Part shown: piece by piece, positions 52,266 through 61,638 of the stretch
How positions within the stretch are numbered: position 1 is the first letter of the stretch
How the letters are laid out: every line of letters begins with the position of its first letter
NCBI RefSeq assembly: GCF_007995095.1
Contig: NZ_VOPY01000001.1
Coordinates: 459,001 to 523,000, forward strand
Source of the DNA: Flavisphingopyxis soli
GTDB lineage: Bacteria; Pseudomonadota; Alphaproteobacteria; Sphingomonadales; Sphingomonadaceae
Length of the DNA stretch: 64,000 nucleotides
Direction of reading: 5' to 3'
The notes under the pieces: model-generated
The model's database searches: none
What the model was told of the DNA's origin: nothing
The model's input: only the letters and a program-made list of their open reading frames with translations
Made by a program: the position numbers and the translations under genes

Positions 52266-53329
52266 GCAAAGCCTTCGGGCGCGGGCCAGTGCGGCGCGGT
52301 CATCGCCATCGCCTTGAACAGCGAGCCCATTTCATAGGCGTCGGTCAGGCGATGATATTGCGAGATGATCTCGGTCTCGCGCTCGGGGTTCTTGCGGCGC
52401 AGCGCTTCGGCGCGGTGGCCGAGGCCGAGCGTGTGGAGGAACTTGCCCTGTTCGATCGGCCCGGTGATGCGCAGGCCCCGATCATTCGCGGGCGCCGCGA
52501 TCGCAGTGAAATCGACATGCGCGCTAAGGTCCTGCTCGCCGGGGTCGTTGAACGGATCGGCGATCTTGTGGCGGCGGACCGATTGCAGCGTGTCGCCGAC
52601 CTTGGGCCCCTGATAGCCGTAATCGACGATCAGCACCGCACCGCCCTGCGCGGCGATGCGCGCGGAAAGATCGGCGGCGATCGCCACCGCGTCGGGACAG
52701 TGTTCGACGATCATGCCGGGCGGCTGGCGGCGCAGCGCCTCGGGCACCGCATCGTCGGCGGGGTCGGCGCCGGGCATCGCAATCAGCCGGTCCTCGTGTC
52801 GCCCGACGACGCGTTCGCGCCAGCCCTTGGCGGTCGAGATGAACTGCGCGACGGGCAGCGCATCGAAAAATTCGTTGGCGATGATGATCAGCGGGCGGTC
52901 GTCGGGCAGCGTCGCGATCGAATCGTGGAACTGCGCGGCGGGCAGCCGCTCGGCCTGCGCGCGCCTCAGCACGGGACTGGTCTCGACGAGGTGGACGTCG
53001 GGGGCGAGGCCGAAGCGTGCCATCGAGCGCAGCGCGTCGGCGGCGAGCGTGCCGCGTCCCGGCCCCAGCTCGACATAGGCGAAATCGCCGCCATCCTCGG
53101 CGCGCATCGCCAGGTCGGCGCACCACAGGCCGATCATCTCGCCGAACATCTGGCTGACCTCGGGTGCGGTGACGAAATCGCCGCCACGCGTCCCATTGGG
53201 CGCGCCGAGCGGATCGCGCGTCGCGTAATAATGCGTGTTGGCCTGCGCCATGAAGGCGGCGATCGGGATCGGCCCGTCGCGCTCGATCGTCCGGCTCAGC
53301 GCCTCGTGCAGCGGAGCCTCGTCAGGCAA
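52262..53329 (-). CDS. SAM-dependent methyltransferase, MidA/NDUFAF7 family
   Basis: 355 residues. The SAM-binding motif is [16 protein letters not shown] and other family stretches are [37 protein letters not shown] and DYGYQG near the end of the Rossmann domain. The mitochondrial relative methylates an arginine of complex I subunit NDUFS2; the bacterial target is presumed but not established. The start is a TTG at 53327-53329, eight bases inside the end of lgt; no better start keeps the conserved N-terminus. Confidence 0.88.
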   Translation of the reverse strand: MPDEAPLHEALSRTIERDGPIPIAAFMAQANTHYYATRDPLGAPNGTRGGDFVTAPEVSQMFGEMIGLWCADLAMRAEDGGDFAYVELGPGRGTLAADALRSMARFGLAPDVHLVETSPVLRRAQAERLPAAQFHDSIATLPDDRPLIIIANEFFDALPVAQFISTAKGWRERVVGRHEDRLIAMPGADPADDAVPEALRRQPPGMIVEHCPDAVAIAADLSARIAAQGGAVLIVDYGYQGPKVGDTLQSVRRHKIADPFNDPGEQDLSAHVDFTAIAAPANDRGLRITGPIEQGKFLHTLGLGHRAEALRRKNPERETEIISQYHRLTDAYEMGSLFKAMAMTAPHWPAPEGFA

Positions 53330-54185
53330 CGCTCGACGGTCCGGCGACCGGTTCGACGCGCACCCTGCGCTTCTTGGCAGTGATAACGAGATAGAGGCCG
53401 ATCAGCAGCATCGGGATCGTCAGCGTCTGGCCCATCGTCAGGCCCCAGGAAAGATGCTCGAGCCCCGCATCGGGCTGGCGGACCAGCTCGAGCGAAAAGC
53501 GGCTGGCGCCGTAGATCAGCGCGGCGGTGCCGACGAGCAGGCCGGGCTTGTAGCGCGCCTGAGTCTTCCAGAACATGAACCACAGGACCGCGAACAGGAC
53601 GATGCCCTCGAGTCCCGCTTCGTAGAGCTGGCTGGGATGGCGCGGGTCCATCGTCCCCGACTGCGGAAAGATGATCGCCCACGGGACGTCGGTCGGCCGG
53701 CCCCACAGCTCGCCATTGACGAAATTGGCGAGCCGCCCGAGGCCGAGGCCGAACGGGATGGAGCAGGCGATATAATCGCAGAAGCGCAGGAAGCTGAGCT
53801 GGTTGCGCCGGGTGATGAAGTAGATCGCGAGCAGCACGCCCAGGACGCCGCCGTGGAGCGACATGCCGCCGTCCCACAGCTTGAAGATCGTCAGCGGATT
53901 GTCGAAATAATATTCGGGTCGGTAGAACAGGACATAGCCCAGCCGCCCGCCGAAGATGATGCCGAGCATCGCGTAGAACACGGTATCGTCGGCGTGGCGC
54001 CGCGCCATTGGCGCACCCGGCTGGTCGATCAGCTTGAGCAGGTACCAATAGCCGAGCAGGACGCCCGCGATATAGGCAAGCGCGTACCAGCGCAGGTCGA
54101 ACGGACCGATTGATAGCGCGACCCGGCTGAGCCCGAGATCGTCGAAATTGAGATAGGCTGGCGCGCTGGCGATCGTCTGGAGCAA
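53322..54185 (-). CDS. lgt: Prolipoprotein diacylglyceryl transferase
   Basis: An inner-membrane enzyme of about 287 residues with seven helices that adds diacylglycerol to lipobox cysteines, the first step of lipoprotein maturation; the window encodes several probable substrates. Signatures are the HGG in [13 protein letters not shown], the Lgt signature [22 protein letters not shown], and [17 protein letters not shown] 54185 is chosen because GGGGGAAG sits just upstream; a TTG at 54227 would add 14 residues without a ribosome site. It is divergent from the acyl-CoA ligase gene. Confidence 0.94.
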   Translation of the reverse strand: MLQTIASAPAYLNFDDLGLSRVALSIGPFDLRWYALAYIAGVLLGYWYLLKLIDQPGAPMARRHADDTVFYAMLGIIFGGRLGYVLFYRPEYYFDNPLTIFKLWDGGMSLHGGVLGVLLAIYFITRRNQLSFLRFCDYIACSIPFGLGLGRLANFVNGELWGRPTDVPWAIIFPQSGTMDPRHPSQLYEAGLEGIVLFAVLWFMFWKTQARYKPGLLVGTAALIYGASRFSLELVRQPDAGLEHLSWGLTMGQTLTIPMLLIGLYLVITAKKRRVRVEPVAGPSSVA

Positions 54186-54249
54186 GGCTTCCCCCTTAGG
54201 ATTTTTGTCTCCATAAGGGCTGAACAAAACAAGTCAAAGAGGAGATGCC

Positions 54250-55935
54250 ATGCCGTCCGATTTGGACCTTCGCCTGCGTGAGGCCAACGCAGCGCTAACC
54301 TCGGACGACGGGCCGTTTCGCGTCGGCAGTTTTGACCGCGATGGCGTCACGCTCCCGATCATCGCGACCGCCCCGGCGACATTGCCCGATTATTACGCGC
54401 ATTTCTGTGCCGCGCACGGCGATGCGACCTTCCTCGTCGATGGCGATCACCGGCTGAGCTTCATCGAAACGCACCGCCTTGCAACGATGCTGGCGCGCGC
54501 GCTCGTCGCGCGTCACGGCGTCGAGCGCGGCGACCGCGTCGGCCTCGCGATGCGCAACGCGGCGTCGTGGATCGTTGCCTATATGGCGATCCACATGGCG
54601 GGCGGTGTCGCCACCTTGCTCAACGGCTGGTGGCAGGCGGGCGAGCTGACCGACGGCGTTGTCGATACCGGAACACGCCTCGTCCTGGCCGATATCCCGC
54701 GCGCCGAGCGGCTCGCGGGCGGACTGCACGCCGCGACGGTGCTGACGATCGACGTCGACGCGCCGATCGAACAGGCGCTGGCGGATATCGTCGGCGACGA
54801 CGATGGATCTGCCGAGCTACCAGTGCTGACCGGCGACGACGGTGCGACGATCCTGTTCACCTCGGGCTCGACGGGCAAGTCGAAAGGCGCCTGGTCGCGC
54901 CATCGCTCGGTCGTCCAGGCGACCTTCAACTATCTCGTCCAGACGAGCTCGATCCTGCGTATCCTGAGCGAGGACGGGACCCCGCCATCGGGCCAGCCGG
55001 CGACGATCGTCAACACGCCGCTGTTCCACGTCACCGCCGAGGTGCCGGTGTTCCTCCAGAGCTTCGGCATGGGGCGCAAGCTCGTCATGATGCGCAAATG
55101 GGACGCCGAAGAGGCGATGCGGCTGATCGAGGCCGAGCGCGTTACCTATTTCGTCGGCGTGCCGCTGATGAGCTACGAGATGCTCGTCCACCCGCGCCGC
55201 GCCCAGTACGACATGTCGAGCTGTTCGCTGTTCGCCGCGGGCGGCGCGCCGCGTCCGCCCGAACACGTCAAGCGCCTGTCCGAAGGCATGGGCGGCGGCC
55301 AGCCGGTGCTCGGCTATGGCCTCACCGAAACCAACGCGGTCGGCTGCGGCAACCTGTCGACCAACTATCTCGCCAAGCCCGACAGCACCGGCGCGCCGTC
55401 GAAACCGCTCGTCGACATGGCGATCCTCGACGATGCCGGAACGCATCTCGCGCAGGGCAAGGTCGGCGAAGTGTGCATCCGCTCGATCGCCAATTTCGAA
55501 GGCTATTGGGACAATCCCGATGCGACCGACGCGGCGTTCACCGCCGATGGCTATTTCCGCACCGGCGACCTCGGCTATCTCGACGAGGACGACTATCTCT
55601 TCATCGTCGACCGCAAGAAGGACATCATCATCCGCGGCGGCGAGAATATCAGCGGGATCGAGGTCGAATCGGCGATCTACGAACATCCCGCGGTCGCCGA
55701 ATGCTCGGTCTTCGCGCTGCCGCACGATCGCTTCGGCGAAGTCCCCGGCGCGGTCGTCCACTGCCATGACGGCAAGGCGATCGACGACGAGGAACTCAAG
55801 GCGTTTCTCGGCGAGCGGCTGGCCGCGTTCAAGGTGCCCGACCGGATCTGGCTGTGGGACGAACCGCTGCCGCGCGGCGGGACCGAGAAGATCGACAAGA
55901 AGGCGCTGCGCGACCGCTATGCGCAGGAGGCCTAG
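54250..55935 (+). CDS. Class I adenylate-forming acyl-CoA ligase
   Basis: 561 residues of the ANL superfamily. The phosphate loop is FTSGSTGKSKGAW, then NTPLFHVTAEVPV, LGYGLTETNAVGC, YFRTGDLGYLDEDDYLFIVDRKKDIIIRGGENISGIEVE and the catalytic lysine near PRGGTEKIDKKAL. It probably activates a fatty or aryl acid to its CoA ester. Substrate specificity is not predictable, and it is distinct from the fadD-like enzyme at 2-3.8 kb. A GAGGAG ribosome site precedes ATG 54250. Confidence 0.9.
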   Translation: MPSDLDLRLREANAALTSDDGPFRVGSFDRDGVTLPIIATAPATLPDYYAHFCAAHGDATFLVDGDHRLSFIETHRLATMLARALVARHGVERGDRVGLAMRNAASWIVAYMAIHMAGGVATLLNGWWQAGELTDGVVDTGTRLVLADIPRAERLAGGLHAATVLTIDVDAPIEQALADIVGDDDGSAELPVLTGDDGATILFTSGSTGKSKGAWSRHRSVVQATFNYLVQTSSILRILSEDGTPPSGQPATIVNTPLFHVTAEVPVFLQSFGMGRKLVMMRKWDAEEAMRLIEAERVTYFVGVPLMSYEMLVHPRRAQYDMSSCSLFAAGGAPRPPEHVKRLSEGMGGGQPVLGYGLTETNAVGCGNLSTNYLAKPDSTGAPSKPLVDMAILDDAGTHLAQGKVGEVCIRSIANFEGYWDNPDATDAAFTADGYFRTGDLGYLDEDDYLFIVDRKKDIIIRGGENISGIEVESAIYEHPAVAECSVFALPHDRFGEVPGAVVHCHDGKAIDDEELKAFLGERLAAFKVPDRIWLWDEPLPRGGTEKIDKKALRDRYAQEA

Positions 55936-55997
55936 CATCGCCGCTGCGTCCGTTCGCAAGGGCCGGGCGTAAATCCGTCCTATTCGAAAGGCGGCAG

Positions 55998-56870
55998 ATG
56001 AGCGAAGGCGAAGAGCAGGCAATCGACGGCGGTAACCGCGCCGCGCCGCGTGTCGTCGCGCGCCACCGTCTCTCGACGCGAATCTGGCATTGGGTCAACG
56101 CGCTGACCCTGCTCGTCATGGTGATGAGCGGGATGATGATCTTCAACGCGCACCCGCGCCTCTATTGGGGCCAGTACGGTGCCAATGCCGATCCCGCCTG
56201 GCTCGAAATCGGCGCGCGCGGCGAATCGGGTTATCTGCGCGTCGGCAGTGTCGCGGTTACGACGACCGGCGTGCTCGGTCGCTGGCGCGATGGCGACGGC
56301 ATCGTGCGCAAACGCGCCTTTCCCGGCTGGGCGACGATCCCGTCGCACTACAGCCTCGCCGACGGGCGGTTGTGGCACCTGTTCTTCGCCTGGATCCTCG
56401 CGCTGTCGCTGCTGGCGTACATGATCCGCAGCCTGTTCAACGGTCATGTCCACCGCGACCTCGCCACCGACCGGCGCGACTGGTCGCCGCGCCATCTGTG
56501 GCATGAGATCAGGGACCATGCGCGGCTCCGCTTTGCCACCGGTGCGGCCGCGACGCGCTACAACAGCCTGCAGAAATTCAGCTATATCGGCGTGATCTTC
56601 GTCCTGTTGCCGCTGATGATCTTCACCGGCCTCGCGCTGTCGCCGGGCTTCGACGCGGTGCTGTCGCCCTATGTCGACCTGTTCGGCGGGCGCCAGTCGG
56701 CGCGCTCGATCCATTTCATCGGCATGGGGCTGCTGATCGGCTTCTTTATCGTCCATATTGCCATGGTCATCGCCGCGGGACCGATCAACGAGGTCCGGTC
56801 GATGATCACCGGCCGCTATCGGCTGCCGCGCGACCGCGAGGACGCCGCACGATCACGCCCGCCCCCATGA
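55998..56870 (+). CDS. Cytochrome b561-type membrane electron carrier
   Basis: 290 residues with four or five membrane helices. Heme-ligand histidines appear in RLSTRIWHWVNALTLLVM, LWHLFFAWILALSLLAYMI, and SIHFIGMGLLIGFFIVHIAMV, matching the Ni/Fe-hydrogenase-type b561 family. Such proteins pass electrons between quinone and a periplasmic molybdoenzyme. Here the gene for the usual partner is reduced to a 35-codon remnant that overlaps the stop of this gene, so its present electron partner is uncertain. Confidence 0.88.
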   Translation: MSEGEEQAIDGGNRAAPRVVARHRLSTRIWHWVNALTLLVMVMSGMMIFNAHPRLYWGQYGANADPAWLEIGARGESGYLRVGSVAVTTTGVLGRWRDGDGIVRKRAFPGWATIPSHYSLADGRLWHLFFAWILALSLLAYMIRSLFNGHVHRDLATDRRDWSPRHLWHEIRDHARLRFATGAAATRYNSLQKFSYIGVIFVLLPLMIFTGLALSPGFDAVLSPYVDLFGGRQSARSIHFIGMGLLIGFFIVHIAMVIAAGPINEVRSMITGRYRLPRDREDAARSRPPP

Positions 56871-56974
56871 CGCGTCGTCAGGCCAGCCGCTTCGTCGACT
56901 GGCGGATTGGCGTCACCGGGCTCGGCGGATATTGGGAAGACGTGTCGAATTACGAATGGTATGCGGGTATCTGA
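56867..56974 (+). pseudogene. Remnant of a sulfite-oxidase-type molybdopterin oxidoreductase
   Basis: A 35-codon frame starts at ATG 56867, overlapping the b561 stop, and ends at TGA 56974. Its parts look like three pieces of a molybdopterin oxidoreductase of the kind usually encoded after this b561: a twin-arginine-like start MTRRQA, then FVDWRIGVTGL from the N-terminal third, then GGYWEDVSNYEWYAGI, which resembles the conserved C-terminus. Nearly the whole cofactor domain is missing. In-frame internal deletions would explain it. Confidence 0.6.
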
Positions 56975-57000
56975 CTGTCCCGCTACGAAGAGATTCCGAC

Positions 57001-58230
57001 ATGATGTGGTTGCTCGACAAGGCGCTTTCGCGCCTCATCAAACAGGGAACGCTGACCCTCGTAACCGCCAAGGGCGAGCGCACCGTCTACGGCCGCGCCG
57101 AACCCGGCTGGCCCGATCTCGTCATGCGGCTGACTGACGACAAGGTGGCGGGATATATCGCGCGCCACCCGCGGCTCGGCATGGCCGAAGCCTATATCGA
57201 CGGCCGCGTCGTCGTCGAGGGCGGCGATATCATGGACTTCATCGCCTTCGTCCGGCGCAACAATCCATGGGAACAGGGCCGCGATCTCGACCGGCCGTCG
57301 CGCACCGGGCGCCTCGTCAAGCGGGCGTCGAACCGGCTGCAGCAGCTCAACCAGCGCGCCGCGTCGAAACGCAACGTCGCGCACCATTACGACCTCGGCA
57401 ACGATTTCTACCGCCTGTTCCTCGACGAGCACTGGCAGTACAGCTGCGCCTATTGGGACGATGGCGTGACCGACCTGGCCGAGGCGCAGGAGGCCAAGCT
57501 TGCCCACATCGCCGCCAAGCTGAAGCTCGAACCGGGCATGCGCGTGCTCGACATCGGCTGCGGCTGGGGCGGCATGGCGCGTTACCTCCACGACAAGGCG
57601 GGTGTCGAAGTGCTCGGCGTGACGCTGAGCGAGGAACAGATCGCCTATGCCAAGGCGCGCGCAGAGGCCGACGGCGTCGCCGACAGGGTGCGCTTCGAAC
57701 TGCGCGATTACCGCGATGTCGAAGGCAGCTTCGACCGGATCGTCTCGGTCGGCATGTTCGAACATGTCGGCGCCCCCAATTTCGGCGAATTCTTTCGCAC
57801 CTGCCACAATCTGCTCGCGCCCGACGGGGTCATGCTGCTACACACGATCGGGCGGACCGGCGGACCCGGCGCGACCGATACCTTTACTCAGAAATACATC
57901 TTCCCGGGCGGCTATATCCCCGCCCTGAGCGAGACCGTCGCGGCGAGCGAACCGGCGCGGCTGATGCTGTCCGACGTCGAGATACTGCGCGTTCATTATG
58001 CCAGGACGCTGCGCGCATGGTACGCCAATTGCGTCGCCAACAAGGACGCGATCGTCGCGATGTACGACGAGAAATTCTACCGCCTGTGGACCTTCTATTT
58101 GTCGGGCGCGACCGCCGCGTTCGAATATGGCGGCATGGTCAATTTCCAGCTGCAGTACGTCCGCGATCGCCACACGCTGCCGCTGACGCGCGACTATATG
58201 GCCGAGGGCGAGACCAGCCTGCGCGGCTAG
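57001..58230 (+). CDS. cfa: Cyclopropane-fatty-acyl-phospholipid synthase
   Basis: 409 residues. The enzyme methylates double bonds of membrane phospholipid acyl chains using SAM. SAM motif I is VLDIGCGWGGMARYL; family stretches are NVAHHYDLGNDFYRLFLDEHWQYSCAYW, GVTLSEEQIAYAKAR, GMFEHVGAPNFGEFF and QKYIFPGGYIPAL. The N-terminal 90 residues are the lipid-binding region. ATG 57001 begins MMWLLDK. It follows the molybdoenzyme remnant by 26 bases and probably has its own promoter inside the preceding genes. Confidence 0.94.
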   Translation: MMWLLDKALSRLIKQGTLTLVTAKGERTVYGRAEPGWPDLVMRLTDDKVAGYIARHPRLGMAEAYIDGRVVVEGGDIMDFIAFVRRNNPWEQGRDLDRPSRTGRLVKRASNRLQQLNQRAASKRNVAHHYDLGNDFYRLFLDEHWQYSCAYWDDGVTDLAEAQEAKLAHIAAKLKLEPGMRVLDIGCGWGGMARYLHDKAGVEVLGVTLSEEQIAYAKARAEADGVADRVRFELRDYRDVEGSFDRIVSVGMFEHVGAPNFGEFFRTCHNLLAPDGVMLLHTIGRTGGPGATDTFTQKYIFPGGYIPALSETVAASEPARLMLSDVEILRVHYARTLRAWYANCVANKDAIVAMYDEKFYRLWTFYLSGATAAFEYGGMVNFQLQYVRDRHTLPLTRDYMAEGETSLRG

Positions 58231-58242
58231 CGCCGCCCCGAT

Positions 58243-58277
58243 CCGTCACGCCGCGATTGAAAGCGGCGGCATGACGG
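58243..58277 (+). terminator. Imperfect hairpin after cfa
   Basis: CCGTCA and GCCGC pair with GCGGC and TGACGG around an asymmetric internal bulge and an 8-base loop, 12 bases after the cfa stop. There is no T tract, so it is only a weak terminator candidate; it would also lie downstream of the minus-strand fragment at 58291-58485. Confidence 0.35.
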
Positions 58278-58290
58278 GTCGCGGACGCGC

Positions 58291-58485
58291 TTATTTGGCG
58301 GCGGGCTCCTTGACCAGCGCGGGCGCCGGATAGATCGTCTCGAGCGCTTCCTGGACCGCCGCGGTCGACACGACGACGGTGCGGTTGAGGCTGCCGTCAT
58401 AACCGTAATTGCCGCCGAGCGCGTGGATGTTGCCGTCGAGCTTGGTCGAGACTGCCGGATCGCCGAGTGCCTCTGCGCGACCGAT
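58291..58485 (-). pseudogene. Headless 3' gene fragment of unknown family
   Basis: A 64-codon open frame ends at TAA 58291-58293 and is preceded in frame by TAA at 58486-58488. It contains no ATG or TTG; its only GTG lies 39 codons in. Its translation, [15 protein letters not shown] then RTVVVSTAAVQEALETIYPAPA, has good codon bias and looks like the C-terminus of a real protein. The lost 5' part appears to have been replaced by the argG promoter region. I do not recognise the family. Confidence 0.45.
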
Positions 58486-58595
58486 TTAGACCTTGGCTCG
58501 TCGAATCGCCGGATTTGCCGGACAAGTTATTGGTTTGCGCCCACCTGTCCAGCTTGATACGCGCACGATCGTCAATTTCAGCAGGATTCGCCCCG

Positions 58596-59870
58596 ATGAA
58601 AACGCCTCTCAAACATGCCGGAATCAAGAAGGTCGTCCTCGCCTATTCGGGCGGACTCGACACCAGCGTCATCCTGAAATGGCTGCAGGAAGAATATGGC
58701 TGCGAGGTCGTCACCTTCACCGCCGACCTTGGCCAGGGCGAAGAGCTTGAGCCTGTCCGCGGCAAGGCGCGCGCCGCCGGCGTCGCCGAAGAGCATATCT
58801 TCATCGAGGACCTGCGCGAGGAGTTCGTCCGCGATTACGTCTTCCCGATGTTCCGCGCCAACACCGTTTACGAGGGCCAGTATCTGCTCGGCACCGCGAT
58901 CGCGCGGCCGCTGATCTCGAAGCGCCAGATCGAGATCGCGCGCGAAGTCGGTGCCGATGCGGTCGCCCACGGCGCCACTGGCAAGGGCAATGACCAGGTC
59001 CGCTTCGAACTGGGTTATTATGCGCTCGATCCCGACATCGCGGTGATCGCGCCGTGGCGCGAATGGGACCTCACCAGCCGCACCCGGCTGATCGAGTTCG
59101 CCGAAGCGCACGATATCCCCGTCGCCAGGGACAAGCGCGGCGAAGCGCCGTTCTCGACCGATGCGAACCTGCTCCACACCTCGTCGGAGGGCAAGGTGCT
59201 CGAGGATCCGTGGGACGAGGTCCCCGATCACGTCTATTCGCGCACCGACAATCCCGAGGACGCGCCCGACACGCCCGAATATATCGTCGTCGGGTTCGAG
59301 CGCGGCGATCCGGTTTCGATCGACGGCGAGGCGATGAGCCCGGCGACCCTGCTCACCGCGCTCAACGCGCATGGCAAGCGCCACGGCATCGGCCGGCTCG
59401 ACCTCGTCGAAAACCGCTTCGTCGGGATGAAATCGCGCGGCATGTACGAAACGCCCGGCGGCACGATCATGCTCGCCGCGCATCGCGGAATCGAGCAGCT
59501 GACGCTCGATCGCGGCGCAATGCATCTCAAGGACGAGCTGATGCCGCGCTATGCCGAGCTCATCTACAACGGCCTGTGGTTCAGCCCCGAGCGCGAGATG
59601 CTCCAGGCGCTGATCGACCGGAGCCAGGCCGATGTCACCGGCGACGTGCGCCTGAAGCTCTACAAGGGCAGCGTCCAGGTCGTCGGCCGCCGCGCCGATG
59701 TCGATTTCAACCTCTATTCGAAGGACGTCGTCACCTTCGAGGACGACGCCGGCAGCTACGACCAGAAGGACGCGCACGGCTTCATCAAGCTCAATGCGCT
59801 GCGCCTCCAGCTGCTCGGTCGCCGCAACCGCGAGAAGATCCGCAAGGGCACGCCGCAGGGCCGGACCTGA
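58596..59870 (+). CDS. argG: Argininosuccinate synthase
   Basis: 424 residues. It joins citrulline and aspartate with ATP in arginine synthesis. The ATP-binding PP-loop is [63 protein letters not shown] and KGEPVS-like substrate regions follow, with the C-terminal [21 protein letters not shown] 58596 gives [12 protein letters not shown]. It starts a four-gene run (argG, DUF1345, threonine aldolase, EamA), with the DUF1345 ATG overlapping its TGA. Confidence 0.96.
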   Translation: MKTPLKHAGIKKVVLAYSGGLDTSVILKWLQEEYGCEVVTFTADLGQGEELEPVRGKARAAGVAEEHIFIEDLREEFVRDYVFPMFRANTVYEGQYLLGTAIARPLISKRQIEIAREVGADAVAHGATGKGNDQVRFELGYYALDPDIAVIAPWREWDLTSRTRLIEFAEAHDIPVARDKRGEAPFSTDANLLHTSSEGKVLEDPWDEVPDHVYSRTDNPEDAPDTPEYIVVGFERGDPVSIDGEAMSPATLLTALNAHGKRHGIGRLDLVENRFVGMKSRGMYETPGGTIMLAAHRGIEQLTLDRGAMHLKDELMPRYAELIYNGLWFSPEREMLQALIDRSQADVTGDVRLKLYKGSVQVVGRRADVDFNLYSKDVVTFEDDAGSYDQKDAHGFIKLNALRLQLLGRRNREKIRKGTPQGRT

Positions 59871-60595
59871 TGGTCGCCGGCAAGGCGCCGCGCAAGACTG
59901 CGGCCAAGGCCGGTAGCGCCGCCAAGGCCGCCAAGGACGAAGCGCCCGTCAAATCGTCGTTCCTCCCGTGGCGCTTCGGCCTGTTCCTGGTGCTGCTGGC
60001 GAGCATGGCGGGCTTCGCGCTGATCCTGCCGTGGCAGCAGGCGCTGATGGCGGGCTTCGACGTTGCCGCTTTCGGCTTTTTCATCACGCTGCCACCGCTG
60101 TTCCGGTCCGACAGCGCGATGATGCGCAAGCACAGCAAGGAGAACGAGGCCAACCGCCTCGTCGCGCTGATCGTCACGACGATCGTGATGCTCGCGGTGC
60201 TCGTCTCGGTTGCGACGATCCTCGCGGGCAAGGGCGGCGAATCGCCGATCGACATCGCCTTCATCGTCACCACGCTGGCCGCCGCCTGGCTGTTTTCGAA
60301 CACCGTCTTCGCATTGCACTATGCGCACCTGTTCTATGTCGCCGACAAGCATGGCAACAAGGCGGGGGCGAAGGAAGCCAGGGATTGCGGCGGGGTCGAT
60401 TTCCCGCTGACCAGCGAGCCCCAATACTGGGATTTCGTCTATTTCGCCTACACGCTCGGCATGACCTTCCAGACCTCGGACGTAGAGATCACGCTGGTCC
60501 ACTGGCGCAAGGTGGTGACCTTCCACTGCCTTGCCGCCTTCGTTTTCAACCTCGGCGTGCTGGCGTTTTCGATCAACGTCCTGTCGGGCGGCTAG
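59870..60595 (+). CDS. DUF1345 membrane protein
   Basis: 241 residues. After a Lys/Ala-rich cytosolic tail of about 30 residues come five predicted membrane helices. Family features are PWQQALMAGFDVAAFGF, AAWLFSNTVFALHYAHLFYV, QYWDFVYFAYTLGMTFQTSDVEI and HWRKVVTFHCLAAFVFNLGVLAFSIN. The family is of unknown function. The ATG shares a base with the argG stop (TGATG), so translation is coupled to argG. Confidence 0.88.
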   Translation: MVAGKAPRKTAAKAGSAAKAAKDEAPVKSSFLPWRFGLFLVLLASMAGFALILPWQQALMAGFDVAAFGFFITLPPLFRSDSAMMRKHSKENEANRLVALIVTTIVMLAVLVSVATILAGKGGESPIDIAFIVTTLAAAWLFSNTVFALHYAHLFYVADKHGNKAGAKEARDCGGVDFPLTSEPQYWDFVYFAYTLGMTFQTSDVEITLVHWRKVVTFHCLAAFVFNLGVLAFSINVLSGG

Positions 60596-60618
60596 ACAGC
60601 GAGCGGACCACGCGGCAC

Positions 60619-61638
60619 ATGACGGCGATGACCATTCAGCGCTTCTTTTCCGACAACGCCGCGCGCGTCCATCCCCGCGTGATGGAGGCGATCGCCGCCG
60701 CCAACCATCCCGACACCGCCTATGATGGCGACGCGCTGTCGGCAAAGCTCGACGATGCGTTTTCCGACCTGTTCGAAACGCGCTGCACCGCATTGTGGAT
60801 CACCACCGGTACGGCGGCCAATTCGATCGCGCTCGCGCATTATGCGCGCCCTTGGCAGGGTGTGATCTGTCACGAGGAAGCGCATATCGAGGTCGACGAA
60901 TGCGGCGCCCCGGCGATGTATTCGGGCGGTGCCAAGCTGATCCTCGCGGGGGGCGAAGGGGCCAAGCTTTCGCCTGAGACGATCACTGAAAAATGCGGCC
61001 AGATCCGCGCCGACGTCCACCAGGTCCAGCCCAGCGTGGTGTCGATCACCAACGCGTCCGAATACGGCCTCGCCTGGCGCCCGGCCGAGGTCGCCGCGGC
61101 CGGCGAGGCGTGCCGCGCGCACCGGCTCAAACTCCACATGGACGGCGCGCGCTTTGCCAATGCGGTCGCCTTTACCGACGCGTCGCCCGCCGACGTCACC
61201 TGGCGCGCGGGCGTCGCTGCGCTCAGCTTCGGCTTCGTCAAGAACGGCGGCATGAATGCCGAGGCGCTCGTCTTCTTCGGCGATCAGGACCTGTCGGGCG
61301 TGCGCGAACTGCGCAAGCGCGGCGGGCATCTGATGTCGAAAGGCCGCTTCGCCGCAGCGCAGTTGCTCGCGATGCTCGAGGACGAGCTGTGGCTCGCCAA
61401 TGCGCGCGCCGCCAATGCGGGCGCCGCGTTGATCGCCCAGGCCGCGGGTGAACGCCTGATGCACCCGGTAGAGGCCAACGAACTGTTCGTCCGGCTGTCG
61501 GCCGACGAGGCGGCGAGCCTGCGCGCGCAAGGCTTCGATTTCTACGACTGGGGAAGCGGCGCCGCGCGCTTGGTAACCAGCTGGGATCAGGACGCCGCAG
61601 CCGTCGCCCCGCTCGCCGACGCGTTGCGCGCGCTGTGA
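60619..61638 (+). CDS. Threonine aldolase / beta-eliminating lyase family
   Basis: A 339-residue PLP enzyme that cleaves threonine or related beta-hydroxy amino acids to glycine and an aldehyde. Family marks are FFSDNAARVHPRVMEAIAAANH, LWITTGTAANSIAL, CHEEAHIEVDECGAP, LKLHMDGARFANAV with the cofactor Asp and the Schiff-base lysine in FGFVKNGGMNAEALV. The FVKNGG motif is of the alphaproteobacterial type and differs from the SKGLGAP of E. coli LtaE. ATG 60619 or 60628 could be the start. The EamA gene overlaps its stop. Confidence 0.88.
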   Translation: MTAMTIQRFFSDNAARVHPRVMEAIAAANHPDTAYDGDALSAKLDDAFSDLFETRCTALWITTGTAANSIALAHYARPWQGVICHEEAHIEVDECGAPAMYSGGAKLILAGGEGAKLSPETITEKCGQIRADVHQVQPSVVSITNASEYGLAWRPAEVAAAGEACRAHRLKLHMDGARFANAVAFTDASPADVTWRAGVAALSFGFVKNGGMNAEALVFFGDQDLSGVRELRKRGGHLMSKGRFAAAQLLAMLEDELWLANARAANAGAALIAQAAGERLMHPVEANELFVRLSADEAASLRAQGFDFYDWGSGAARLVTSWDQDAAAVAPLADALRAL

